Assembly (NCBI GenBank): GCA_013002205.1
Contig: JABDKN010000061.1
Span: 1 to 62,354 of the forward strand
DNA: 62,354 nucleotides
Reading direction: 5' to 3'
Source of the DNA: Granulosicoccus sp.
GTDB taxonomy: Bacteria; Pseudomonadota; Gammaproteobacteria; Granulosicoccales; Granulosicoccaceae
Below the pieces are notes generated by a model. The model saw only the letters and a list, made by a program, of their open reading frames with translations, ran no database searches and had not been told where the DNA came from. Both the position numbers and the translations under genes were made by a program. Within the stretch, counting starts at the first letter, position 1. Every line of letters starts with the position of its first letter. Shown here piece by piece: positions 35,746-43,702 of the stretch.

Positions 35746-36225
35746 GTGATCGTTGAAATGGTTCGGTTGATTGGTGACCAGGGCATCGTGGCCACGAGCT
35801 GACCTGACTTGAAGCTGCACACTCCGCCGTTTCTCCGGCATCTGTACCGAAGAAAAACGGGCAGCATTGTGGATGGATTTTCCGGTAGCTGATGATCAAC
35901 CAGACTTCAATTTATTTGTGCGCACTGGCTCTCATAATGTGCCCAATTGTTCACTCAAAGCGGGTGTGAGGCTGGCGCACCGGACAGGTGTCGGATATTT
36001 TTCGTGATATATCCCGCGTTTTGTACTGTCAATGGAATTCAGTAGTGAGAAGGCCCTGAACGAGCGATCCGGTCTTTCGCACCGGACTATCCTGGACTTG
36101 CATCAGCTGCGCAGCCCTCGGGCTGATTGCAGCGTGCACCACCGCTCTGATCGCGCAGGCCCGGCACGCCGGAACACTCCGTTCAACCTCATGGCGTATC
36201 GTTTCGCCGACCGCCACCTGCATGG
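35746..36225. other. Intergenic region without a supportable gene
   Basis: 480 bases. Overlapping short frames on both strands at about 36030-36235 show no family features. Small inverted repeats occur: GGATAT/ATATCC (35993-36014), TCCGGT/ACCGGA (36068-36086) and CAGCCC/GGGCTG near 36113-36126. None is followed by a T-run. I see nothing further. Confidence 0.5.
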
Positions 36226-36558
36226 TCAATGTTGATCGGCAGGGTGCGTCGAATGTGATACGAGTGCAATGGTCTCGGTATAGCCCAAGCGTTTCGCCAG
36301 CGTATTGTACTCGTCGATCCTGGCCGTTACCTCGGAGATGATATGTGTCAGGTAACCAACCGGATTACGCAATTGCCAGTGTTCGGGAGCCAGGATCAGC
36401 TTTCCGTTGGCTTGCTCGCGTTTGAGGTATTCCGGGGAGCACCAGATTTCCTCGCCCGTGCTGGAATGATGAAAGAACCAGAGTTTCTCCTCCTCTGCTT
36501 TCTTGAACATGGGGATAAGGCTGGTCAGGATAGCCTGATGGTGAATATCGTTGCTCAT
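36226..36558 (-). CDS. Conserved hypothetical protein paired with a cyclic-nucleotide sensor
   Basis: 110 residues from the ATG at 36558. I do not recognise a named family. It is soluble, rich in Trp, His and Glu, with a block KLWFFHHSSTGEEIWCSPEYLKRE followed by LAPEHWQLRNP, which has the look of a small conserved domain that I believe occurs elsewhere as a hypothetical protein. The C-terminus is helical. It lies 46 bases after the cyclic-nucleotide-binding gene in the same orientation, so the two are likely cotranscribed and may work together as sensor and effector; this is inference. Confidence 0.6.
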   Translation of the reverse strand: MSNDIHHQAILTSLIPMFKKAEEEKLWFFHHSSTGEEIWCSPEYLKREQANGKLILAPEHWQLRNPVGYLTHIISEVTARIDEYNTLAKRLGYTETIALVSHSTHPADQH

Positions 36559-36604
36559 GACACACCTCGTGTGTTCAAACTGGAAAAACCGGCCGTGAAG
36601 CCAG

Positions 36605-37078
36605 TCAGGCAAACCCCGGGGGATCCCACTGATCCATCATCTTTTGACGGGCGGCATCCAGTCGCTCTGACATCAATCCAGCGAATCGCTTGATCAGTTC
36701 ATAACCGAATTTTGGATCCTCTTCGCAATGGGCCAGTATCAGGCTGCCGTCAAATTTCAGCAGGACGGAGTCTTCCAGTGCCAGTGCCTGAAAATTCCAT
36801 CGATAGGGCGGTATCAGCCAGGACCAGCCGAGTAACTGATTCTCTCTCAGTGTCTGGATTCTGAGTGCGGGTCCCAACATCGCCGGCACCTGCACAGCGA
36901 TCTCACCGTGACGTAAGACATAGAATTGCTGCGCATTTGTTCCCTGCTGAAACAGGACATCACCCTGTTCGGCCTGTATCTCAGAAGCGGTACTGGTTAG
37001 AAACGCCATGAAATCGGCGTTCAGACCGGCAAAGAACTCATGATTCGACAGGTAATCACCGATTGACTGTTCAGTCAT
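36605..37078 (-). CDS. Cyclic-nucleotide-binding domain protein without DNA-binding domain
   Basis: 157 residues. One cNMP-binding (Crp-type) beta-roll: IQAEQGDVLFQQGTNAQQFYVLRHGEIAV, then ENQLLGWSWLIPPYRW in the phosphate-cassette position, and a C-terminal helix (YELIKRFAGLMSERLDAARQKM). There is no helix-turn-helix, so it is a free-standing sensor domain. The phosphate cassette lacks an obvious FGE..L..GxxR(S/T)A core, so cAMP binding is uncertain and another ligand is possible. GGAGGTGAAAG lies directly before the ATG, a strong ribosome site. Partner gene downstream at 36226-36558. Confidence 0.75.
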   Translation of the reverse strand: MTEQSIGDYLSNHEFFAGLNADFMAFLTSTASEIQAEQGDVLFQQGTNAQQFYVLRHGEIAVQVPAMLGPALRIQTLRENQLLGWSWLIPPYRWNFQALALEDSVLLKFDGSLILAHCEEDPKFGYELIKRFAGLMSERLDAARQKMMDQWDPPGFA

Positions 37079-37542
37079 CTTTCACCTCCCTCAGCGTCGT
37101 TGGTAGATATCATGTGCCAATAGCGCCTGGAATGACAAGCGTTTCGAGTGTAAAAAGTGTCGTGTGGATCCTGGCTCACCCGACAGATGGACCGACGAGT
37201 GCTCGCAGAGAGTTCACCGATAGCGGTAGCAACCCGTATCTGATTCGGCACAGGTGTGGTCAGGCCATGCACAGGTATGGTCGGACCATGAGCCGATAGT
37301 GCTGTGCATGGACGCGTGACCTGCCGAGATTTCAGGCGGCACATTACACGGCTGCAACGTCGAGCGCTTTCTCGGATACGATTCGTCAGGCACTACGTCG
37401 GTCGATAAAGACCGACCCGGTCAGTTGGTCGATCCTGCATCGGCGCTCATGGAAATGCACCGGGGTAATCACCGCCGGATGCCCACACTGGCATCGGCCG
37501 GGATGGATGCATCCGCGATGAATGGTAATCGTGACTGCCAGA
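37079..37542. other. Intergenic region with a small tandem repeat
   Basis: 464 bases without a supportable gene. At 37249-37290 a 21-base unit occurs twice in tandem: CACAGGTGTGGTCAGGCCATG-like, with four differences between copies. The rest is unstructured to the eye. Short frames here show no family features. Confidence 0.5.
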
Positions 37543-38655
37543 CTATTTTCTGGAATGTCGCTGATCCGGGTGGAGGCTTTTTCCAAATATGTGCTCACTC
37601 TTGCCCAGTACGTGTGCGCTGGAACCGACGATCAGAGGGTCCGGGCCCTTGATCACTGAAGGCGACTTCTGCGGGTATTCAAGGCGAGACAGGAAATGCT
37701 GCATGGTATTCAGTCGCGCCCTTTTCTTGTCATTCGACTTGATGACTGTCCAGGGCGAGTCTGCTGTGTCTGTGTAGAAGAACATGGCTTCCTTGGCTTC
37801 GGTATAGTCATCCCAGCGTTCCAGTGACGCCACGTCGATTGGCGAAAGCTTCCATTGTTTCAGTGGGTCTTTTCGTCTCGAGGCGAAACGCCTGCTTTGT
37901 TCTTCCCGCGTGACTGAAAACCAGTATTTGAACAGGTGAATTCCAGAGCGAACCAGCATGCGTTCGAATTCGGGGCACTGGCGCATGAATTCCAGGTAGT
38001 CACTGGGTTCACAGAAGCCCATGACTCGTTCAACGCCCGCTCTGTTGTACCAGGACCAATCGAAAAAGACCATTTCGCCGGCTGACGGTAAATGGTTCAC
38101 ATAGCGTTGGAAATACCATTGCGTGCTCTCTGCATCCGTGGGTTTTTCCAAAGCCACCACGCGAGCACTTCGCGGATTGAGATGCTCGGTGAAGCGCTTG
38201 ATAGTACCTCCCTTACCCGCAGCGTCCCGCCCTTCGAACAGTATGACGACCTTCTGATTCGACTCTCTAACCCACTTCTGCACCTTGAGCAATTCGACCT
38301 GCAATTCAGCCTTGCGCTTCTCATAGTCAGCGGTGCGCATTTTGCTGCGATACGGATATTCACCAGTTTCGAATGCGTTTCGAATGTACTCCGGATCGTG
38401 TCTTTTCACTGCCAGTTCGTGATTTGCATCTGCCGCCGTGTGCCGGGATTCATCATCAGCTTGATCCGTGTCCACAATCTTTGCAGATCGGGAATCGTGG
38501 GAGGTTTGCGCAATGGACCCGGGCTCGGTCATATTCTCCACGGCTCCGTCAGGCTGTGAAGAGTCCTGTTCGCTCAGGCTTACCACATCGGCGCTGGCAT
38601 TGCCTGTCTGCTTGTTGTGTTCGTCGTGAGATTCATTGGGCAGCTTGCTTGTCAT
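37543..38655 (-). CDS. ppk2: Polyphosphate kinase 2 with extended termini
   Basis: 370 residues from the ATG at 38655. The PPK2 core begins RTADYEKRKAELQVELLKVQ; Walker A is EGRDAAGKGGT, Walker B is MVFFDWSWYNRAG, and the lid block FSVTREEQSRRFASRRKDPLKQWKLSP is complete. PPK2 uses polyphosphate to phosphorylate nucleoside diphosphates, or the reverse. About 110 residues before the core are acidic, Ser/Asp/His-rich and low-complexity. About 30 after it contain a His-containing repeat (SAHVLGKSEHIFGKS). Both extensions are unlike compact PPK2 and may be for regulation or localisation. Single gene. Confidence 0.9.
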   Translation of the reverse strand: MTSKLPNESHDEHNKQTGNASADVVSLSEQDSSQPDGAVENMTEPGSIAQTSHDSRSAKIVDTDQADDESRHTAADANHELAVKRHDPEYIRNAFETGEYPYRSKMRTADYEKRKAELQVELLKVQKWVRESNQKVVILFEGRDAAGKGGTIKRFTEHLNPRSARVVALEKPTDAESTQWYFQRYVNHLPSAGEMVFFDWSWYNRAGVERVMGFCEPSDYLEFMRQCPEFERMLVRSGIHLFKYWFSVTREEQSRRFASRRKDPLKQWKLSPIDVASLERWDDYTEAKEAMFFYTDTADSPWTVIKSNDKKRARLNTMQHFLSRLEYPQKSPSVIKGPDPLIVGSSAHVLGKSEHIFGKSLHPDQRHSRK

Positions 38656-39169
38656 TCCGTTTCCGCTGGTTGCTGTTTTGTGCGCTGGCGTATCATGCCA
38701 ACATGTAATTGACCTCGAGAAAGACAAAAAAGGCGTCTGGAAATCACTTCTTGTCGTCTTATTGAGGTTAATCATTCAGGGTTCCAGGGTTGTTGATCTG
38801 GGTCAACGAATTGCCATTGGAGAAAAGCAGGAGCAGCCAGCTTGCTCATGGAGATTGAATACTGTGCGCGAAAGTCCATTTTCGCGCACGCAGTGACCAG
38901 TATGAATTCGCCGGTACAGAACGGGTTGAGGTCTTGCTGCTCCGGTTTGAGGAGGCGATGCGCCGTGCTCGTTTCTCCGGGCTGACCTCCTTCAGGTTTG
39001 CAGAGAAGCGTCACGCCGGGTATTGCACCCGTGCACATGTTCATAAGTCATGTTTCCCGGTGACTCGGCGTGTGCTGAACGCCTGGAACATTTGACAAGT
39101 CCGGTCGTTTATTCAACTATCTGTCGTGTATTGCCTGTGTAGACACCACATCCATCATCGGGAATCCCT
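38656..39169. other. Divergent intergenic region with perfect 10-bp hairpin and candidate promoter
   Basis: 514 bases between ppk2 and the P460-like gene. At 38864-38889 arms GTGCGCGAAA and TTTCGCGCAC form a perfect ten-pair stem with loop GTCCAT. Near the other end a perfect -35 TTGACA (39092-39097) is followed after 17 bases by a poor -10 AACTAT (39115-39120), about 50 bases before the P460-like start. A minus-strand 90-codon frame (38772-39044) has no family features and is not called. Confidence 0.45.
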
Positions 39170-39667
39170 GTGCGCGATAACACTGTATCAGTGACAGCTG
39201 TTCTATTTGCATTGTCAGTCACGGCCTGCTCGACATTCGGATTTCGCAATCCGGACACCCGATGGGCGGATTACAGGAGCTGGACCAGGATAACGGAGGG
39301 ACGGCCGACCATCGGAGACCCGACCGGATACATCGGTGAACGGCATTTTGGAAGCGACGGATACAAGGAAGTCTACGTCAATGATATTGGAGAAGAGGTG
39401 CTGACCAGCGATGGTCCCTATCGTTTTCCGATTGGCACGGTACTGGTCAAGGAGCAGTTCGTGGACAAAAATGCCTGGCTTGAGCAGAATGACCCGGTTA
39501 TCACCGTCAGCGTGAAAGTCAGTGATGTAGAAGGTCGATCAAACTGGAAATGGGCAGATAGCTATACCAGTGTGGCCAAGGAGAGCGTGTTCTGCCTGGG
39601 TTGCCATTCACATGCCTACGCAGATGATTTCGTCTTCACCACTGAACGATTTCTTTCAGTACAGTAG
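39170..39667 (+). CDS. Cytochrome P460-like lipoprotein
   Basis: 165 residues from a GTG. The lipobox LSVTAC puts the lipidated Cys at residue 20. The C-terminal CLGCH (142-146) is a CxxCH haem c site in the position typical of the cytochrome P460 family, and the ERHFGSDGYKEVYVND and GTVLVKEQF blocks also match it. Family members include hydroxylamine-oxidising P460 and cytochrome c'-beta, but most, like this one, have no known substrate; nitric oxide or hydroxylamine handling is possible. The crosslinking Lys cannot be assigned by eye. It converges with the lipoprotein gene at 39712-40425. Confidence 0.78.
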   Translation: MRDNTVSVTAVLFALSVTACSTFGFRNPDTRWADYRSWTRITEGRPTIGDPTGYIGERHFGSDGYKEVYVNDIGEEVLTSDGPYRFPIGTVLVKEQFVDKNAWLEQNDPVITVSVKVSDVEGRSNWKWADSYTSVAKESVFCLGCHSHAYADDFVFTTERFLSVQ

Positions 39668-39711
39668 CCACCAACGGCGACAAGTGATCAAATCAGAGAA
39701 GTACGCCCTGC

Positions 39712-40425
39712 TCAGATGCCGATACTGAAAAGGTAAATCTTGTCGATCGTCTCATAGGGTGGATCTTCCCGGGCGATCATGGCATCGATGTCCTGCCTGA
39801 ACTGGTGTATTCCATAGCTCGCGGTATCCTTGGACTGGCCGCTGATCGAGCCCGTCATCCTGGCTATTTCCTCTGCGTATATTTTCAATTCATTGCTATC
39901 GTCCGACGCCAGGGCAGATTCAATGAAAACACCGAGTTCGTCGACGTTGTTGACGATTTTCTCGCCCTTGACATTCAGATTGGCCATCGTGCGTTGAACA
40001 TTGGGTGACGCATCGTAGATTTCAGAAGCAATTTTCAGGTGAACCATGGCTTCGGCAAGCAAGCGTCGCAATCCAAATTCCTCTTCGGCATCCGGATCTA
40101 CCAGCTGTGGATCAACTATCTCCGCGATGCTCGACAAGTAAACGGTGATGCTCTCGATATCGCCTTTGTTCGCTGCATCCAGCAGCAATTCACCATTGGC
40201 ATACGCCTGGATGCCATACAGTTCAGCCGCCGTCAACAGGCCCTGTTTTCTGGGCGCCTGTTCCCAACCGGTGATTGCATGACCAATGTGCACATGAGAC
40301 AGGGTCGGGGCTTCTTTTCGATACACAGCCGAACACGATACCAGTACCAGCAACGTACCTGTCAGCAGTGCGCGATGCGCAAGCGTTGGTATCAGGCTGT
40401 CGGTTTTGACATACGCTATAGGCAT
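39712..40425 (-). CDS. Lipoprotein with HVHIGHAITGW motif, function unknown
   Basis: 237 residues. A signal peptide ends TLLVLVSC, a lipobox-like site near residue 31. Just after it comes HVHIGHAITGWEQAPRKQGLL, a block that I believe recurs in proteins encoded near P460-like or other haem-protein genes. The rest is helical and acidic (LRRLLAEAMVHLKIASEIYDA, NVDELGVFIESALASDD). The two His in HVHIGH suggest a metal or haem ligand. I do not recognise a named family. It converges with the P460-like gene 44 bases away and lies downstream of the structured RNA candidate at 40529-40595. Confidence 0.6.
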   Translation of the reverse strand: MPIAYVKTDSLIPTLAHRALLTGTLLVLVSCSAVYRKEAPTLSHVHIGHAITGWEQAPRKQGLLTAAELYGIQAYANGELLLDAANKGDIESITVYLSSIAEIVDPQLVDPDAEEEFGLRRLLAEAMVHLKIASEIYDASPNVQRTMANLNVKGEKIVNNVDELGVFIESALASDDSNELKIYAEEIARMTGSISGQSKDTASYGIHQFRQDIDAMIAREDPPYETIDKIYLFSIGI

Positions 40426-40502
40426 AATTGTGCTTCAGTCGGTGATCGTCCCGGAACAAGGCTGCCTGGCAATAAACATGCTACCCGGCTGCAAGGCGGT
40501 GA

Positions 40503-40519
40503 ACCTGCTGGCTGCAGGT
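40503..40519 (-). other. Perfect small hairpin before the HVHIGH lipoprotein
   Basis: ACCTGC and GCAGGT pair over six bases with a five-base loop, between the structured element at 40529-40595 and the lipoprotein start. No T-run follows on the minus strand. Confidence 0.4.
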
Positions 40520-40528
40520 AAAGAATAC

Positions 40529-40595
40529 CAGCATTGCCTGCCGGTTTCTTACCCGTTCCGGATAGAACCCGAACCAGGTTGCCGGGTAAATGCTG
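40529..40595 (-). ncRNA. Structured intergenic RNA candidate (riboswitch-like)
   Basis: On the minus strand three helices stack: CAGCATT with AATGCTG (seven pairs), TACCCG with CGGGTA (six), and TTCGG with CCGGAA (five, one bulged G) closing a seven-base loop. Asymmetric internal loops GCAACCTG (5' side) and AGAAACCGGCAGGC (3' side) separate them. It lies 104 bases before the lipoprotein gene and 31 bases after the cupin gene, both minus strand. It matches no riboswitch class that I can confirm; a faint resemblance to the 3' half of TPP elements is not convincing. Confidence 0.4.
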
Positions 40596-40626
40596 AGTGC
40601 CCTGGTGGGAGTGAACACTGCATGCC

Positions 40627-41316
40627 TCATCGGGACATTTGTCGTTTTTCTTCCTCGGCAAAGCGCAGGTGACCGGTTTTCACCCAGACCCGTGCACCCT
40701 GCGGCCCGGGTGTCGCACTGAATGTACCGTTTATCGGAATGCGCAACCATGATAGCTTCTCCAGCTTTTCTCCAGCGTCGGTAAATGCACCATCGAGTAT
40801 CAGTAGCTCCGCACCACCGGAGGTATCCAGGACCACGTCTGCACCTGGCTCCCAACTTTCCAGTCTCACGCTTTCCCGGCTGTTCTCGAATAAAGTGTGC
40901 ATCCGGGTGCCGGGGCGGGATGCATCTATCTGCAGCAGCACCTTGTTCATATCGGACACGACATGATGCCGGTCATCCTTGTCGAACTGCCAGAGTTTGA
41001 CGAAGATCAGGCAACCTTCATCGGAGCGCGGAGTATGACTCGACTCCGGAGGATTACGGACATAGGTGCCAGCCGGGTAGTCACCGTGTTCATCCTGGAA
41101 CACACCCTCGAGTACGATGAACTCCTCGCCCCCAGGGTGCGCATGTGCTGGAAAGTGGCTGGCGGGCGCATAACTGACAATGGAGGTGGCACGGGCCAGC
41201 TCGTTGCCGACTCTGTCAAGAATCCGTCTGCGGACACCTTGCATGGGTGAATCCTGCCACTGGATATCCGGGGTATGCAGAAGTGATCTCCGGGAAAAGT
41301 CTGCGTTGATTTCCAT
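40627..41316 (-). CDS. ChrR-like double-cupin protein
   Basis: 229 residues from the ATG at 41316; the frame is open for 100 more codons upstream that overlap the divergent SDR gene and are not counted. The first cupin has APASHFPAHAHPGGEEFIVLEGVFQDEHGDYPAGTYVRNP, with the metal ligands His-x-His and Glu of motif 1. A second, degenerate cupin (residues about 130-215) follows. This matches the ChrR cupin domain of anti-sigma factors, but the zinc-binding N-terminal domain of true ChrR is absent, so it is likely a stand-alone metal-binding or dioxygenase-like protein. Divergent from the SDR gene by 133 bases. Confidence 0.72.
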   Translation of the reverse strand: MEINADFSRRSLLHTPDIQWQDSPMQGVRRRILDRVGNELARATSIVSYAPASHFPAHAHPGGEEFIVLEGVFQDEHGDYPAGTYVRNPPESSHTPRSDEGCLIFVKLWQFDKDDRHHVVSDMNKVLLQIDASRPGTRMHTLFENSRESVRLESWEPGADVVLDTSGGAELLILDGAFTDAGEKLEKLSWLRIPINGTFSATPGPQGARVWVKTGHLRFAEEEKRQMSR

Positions 41317-41449
41317 GCCGAATACCTCTGGTGCACTGGAAAAAACTAGCACACTTTGATGGCTGTCTGCTGATTGATCGTTCGGTGTCGATACATTCGG
41401 GTATTCTGGATTCTCTGTGTGGCGAACATCATCCGGAGACATTCCAGCG

Positions 41450-42154
41450 ATGAGCAAAATGGCGGTCGTGACAGGTGGCACCGGTGGGATCGGGGTGGCG
41501 GTGTCGAGAGTTCTCCGGGCGGGGGGATGGCGGGTTACGGCGACCGGGGTCTCCTCCCCGGAGATCGATGCCCTGGATGACGTGGATGGCATCGAATGGA
41601 GATTGCTCGATGTCACTGATGATGCGTCGGTCGATTCGCTGTTTACCGGCCTGGACGAGCTTCACGGCCTGGTGAATTGTGCCGGTATCCTGCAACGTGG
41701 AGCAGAGTACGATCTTTCGGTATTCAAGCGGGTCATCGAGGTCAATCTCGTTGGCACGATGCGCTGCTGCCTGGCCGCTCAGCCATTACTGGCACGACAC
41801 GACGGCTCGATTGTCAACCTGGCCTCCATGCTCAGTACCTTCGGTGGTCCTCAGGTACCTGCCTACTCGGCGTCGAAGGGGGGTGTTGCCCAGTTGACAA
41901 AGTCGCTTGCGGCCAGATGGGCGGATGAGGGTATCCGCGTCAATGCAGTAGCGCCCGGCTGGATCGAGACCGAGATGACGCAGGGCTTGAGAGATGTATC
42001 GCAACGCAACGAGACCATCCTGGGTCGTACACCCATGAAGCGCTGGGGCAGGGCGGAGGAGGTGGCGAACCTGATAAAGTGGCTGATGTCCGATGAGGCC
42101 AGTTTCGTAACCGGGTCCATCTATCCGGTGGACGGCGGCTACAAGGCAGTATAG
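41450..42154 (+). CDS. Short-chain dehydrogenase/reductase
   Basis: 234 residues from the ATG at 41450, with GGAGA upstream. The nucleotide-binding motif TGGTGGIG is at residues 8-15, the NAG equivalent in GLVNCAGILQ, the catalytic YSASKGG near residue 143, and the classical SDR ending FVTGSIYPVDGGY. It reduces or oxidises an alcohol/ketone with NAD(P). The gene stop abuts the next gene, a cupin dioxygenase-like protein, so they are probably one operon acting on the same compound. Confidence 0.88.
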   Translation: MSKMAVVTGGTGGIGVAVSRVLRAGGWRVTATGVSSPEIDALDDVDGIEWRLLDVTDDASVDSLFTGLDELHGLVNCAGILQRGAEYDLSVFKRVIEVNLVGTMRCCLAAQPLLARHDGSIVNLASMLSTFGGPQVPAYSASKGGVAQLTKSLAARWADEGIRVNAVAPGWIETEMTQGLRDVSQRNETILGRTPMKRWGRAEEVANLIKWLMSDEASFVTGSIYPVDGGYKAV

Positions 42155-42166
42155 AGGAGCGAAGTC

Positions 42167-42691
42167 ATCAACAAAGAAACAGAGTATGACGAGCGTACGC
42201 CCTACCAGTTGCCATTTCCGCAGGATGCGCTGGACGAGATCGTCGTCGCCGATGCAAACCCGGAAGATGATCGATTATGGGTACCGCAGTCTGCGAATGT
42301 CTGGTTCAGGCCGTTGTGCCTGAATCGCTCACAGGGATACTGGGTCAACCTTCTGAAGGTAACGCAGTCGGGTGTACTGTCGCGGCATCGACATCCACAG
42401 CCGGTACACGGACTGGTGTTGAAAGGCCGCTGGCATTACCTGGAACATGACTGGATGGCCGAGGAGGGCTCGTATGTGTTCGAGCCCCCAGGGGAAACCC
42501 ATACGCTGGTGGTGCCCGAGGGGGTGGATGAAATGATCACTTTCTTTCAGGTCAATGGGGTGATGTGCTACGTCGACCCCTGGGGCAAGGTACTCGGGTA
42601 TGAGGATGTCTTCAGCAAGATTGATCTCTGCCGGAAACACTATGCCTCGGTGGGGCTTGGTGAGGATTACGTGAATCAGTTCATTCGATGA
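42167..42691 (+). CDS. 2,4'-dihydroxyacetophenone dioxygenase-like cupin; possible ATC start
   Basis: About 174 residues if initiated at 42167. The protein has a single cupin with LSRHRHPQPVHGLVLKGRWHYLEHDW (motif 1 with several His) and GSYVFEPPGETHTLVVP (motif 2), and resembles the 2,4'-dihydroxyacetophenone dioxygenase family, which cleaves C-C bonds in aryl ketones with iron. AGGAG (42155-42159) directly after the SDR stop is followed seven bases on by ATC; there is no ATG, GTG or TTG between that and residue 15, where a TTG (42209) has no ribosome site. An AUC start, or a small assembly error, is possible. Its own substrate is unknown. Confidence 0.7.
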   Translation: MNKETEYDERTPYQLPFPQDALDEIVVADANPEDDRLWVPQSANVWFRPLCLNRSQGYWVNLLKVTQSGVLSRHRHPQPVHGLVLKGRWHYLEHDWMAEEGSYVFEPPGETHTLVVPEGVDEMITFFQVNGVMCYVDPWGKVLGYEDVFSKIDLCRKHYASVGLGEDYVNQFIR

Positions 42692-42792
42692 CCTGCAACC
42701 GTGCTCGTGGCGTGATGGTTGGCGCCGGAGAGTTCTGGTTTGCTGCAGTGGCTGCGAAATATTCATTGCTCCGATGGAGTCGTGCCCACGAG

Positions 42793-43509
42793 ATGCCTGA
42801 AGCAGTAGCAGTCAGAGCAGTAGCAGTCTTATTCAGTGTCGTCCGCTACCTCGTATTTGTATTCACAGTACTCGTTTTCATGCCACCTGCCACGGCCGCC
42901 TGGACAGGTGGAGTGGAAGGCGGCTCAGTGGTTCGCGACGGGGAGACGGCAACGCGTATCCGCATTCGCGCAAGCCTGGATGAACGGCCACTGAGTCATT
43001 ACCTGTATGCCGAGTGGTACCGAACAGACTCCAACAGTATCGAGCTGGGTTACAGGCCGCGCTACTGGTTCGCCAGCCAGCTCTACACTTTCGGCGAAGG
43101 GCGAGTACGTTTTGAAACGTCGCCGGGTATCGAACGGGAGACACTGTTACTCGGTGGTCTTGGGTTGCAGCTGGTGGCAAGCGATACGCAGCAGGCCTGG
43201 CTCGAAGCAGGCGCAGGTTATCGTCTGATAAGCTTTACCGACGATACCGGACTCGAGGACAGGGATGAGGAAGTCGGGATCCTGCGTGCGGGTGGCAGCC
43301 AGATTCTGTCGGAGACATTCAGACTGGAACTGGATGCCGATCTTTTCACAAGTACCAGTCTGCTGCAGTCGCAGCTGGAAATCGGTGTATCGATGCGTGT
43401 ACCGCAGGGCGCGATCAAGCTGAGTTACCAGATCAGGCGTATTGACATCGACGGACTGGACACAGTTGATGATTCCAGCACGGCAGTCGCATTTACCGTG
43501 GGGTTCTGA
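42793..43509 (+). CDS. DUF481-like outer-membrane beta-barrel protein
   Basis: 238 residues from the ATG at 42793; an ATG at 42688 overlaps the previous stop and would give a long odd extension. A signal peptide (hydrophobic YLVFVFTVLVFMPPATAA) leads to a mature protein of alternating polar and hydrophobic residues with many strand pairs (RIRIRASLDE, SHYLYAEWYRT, SIELGYRPRYW). It ends in Phe (AVAFTVGF), the normal C-terminal signature of outer-membrane barrels. The pattern fits the DUF481/YdiY salt-induced barrel family. Function unknown; next to a cupin gene and a dioxygenase-like gene. Confidence 0.65.
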   Translation: MPEAVAVRAVAVLFSVVRYLVFVFTVLVFMPPATAAWTGGVEGGSVVRDGETATRIRIRASLDERPLSHYLYAEWYRTDSNSIELGYRPRYWFASQLYTFGEGRVRFETSPGIERETLLLGGLGLQLVASDTQQAWLEAGAGYRLISFTDDTGLEDRDEEVGILRAGGSQILSETFRLELDADLFTSTSLLQSQLEIGVSMRVPQGAIKLSYQIRRIDIDGLDTVDDSSTAVAFTVGF

Positions 43510-43702
43510 GCCGTAAGCCCTGGCGAGCTGCTTCTCCGGCAATCTGGTGGCAGAGGTGCCAGGAGAGCAACTGACGTGAACAGGCTGACGTTCAGGATCA
43601 TAAGCGCGGACGGCTGATCCGGACATTGACTTGACTCTTGCGAGCGACGACACTCGTTGCACCGGCATGAATCACATTGCCTGTCCGCGAGGGTCACTCC
43701 CC

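Noticed and set aside
38772-39044. 90-codon minus-strand gene between ppk2 and the P460-like gene
   Set aside because: No signal, domain or ribosome site; it covers the palindromic hairpin and looks non-coding.
40529-40620. TPP riboswitch
   Set aside because: Some of the 3' half is similar (TACCCG, AACCTG, CCGG), but the CTGAGA core and conserved loop are absent and the downstream gene has no thiamine link.
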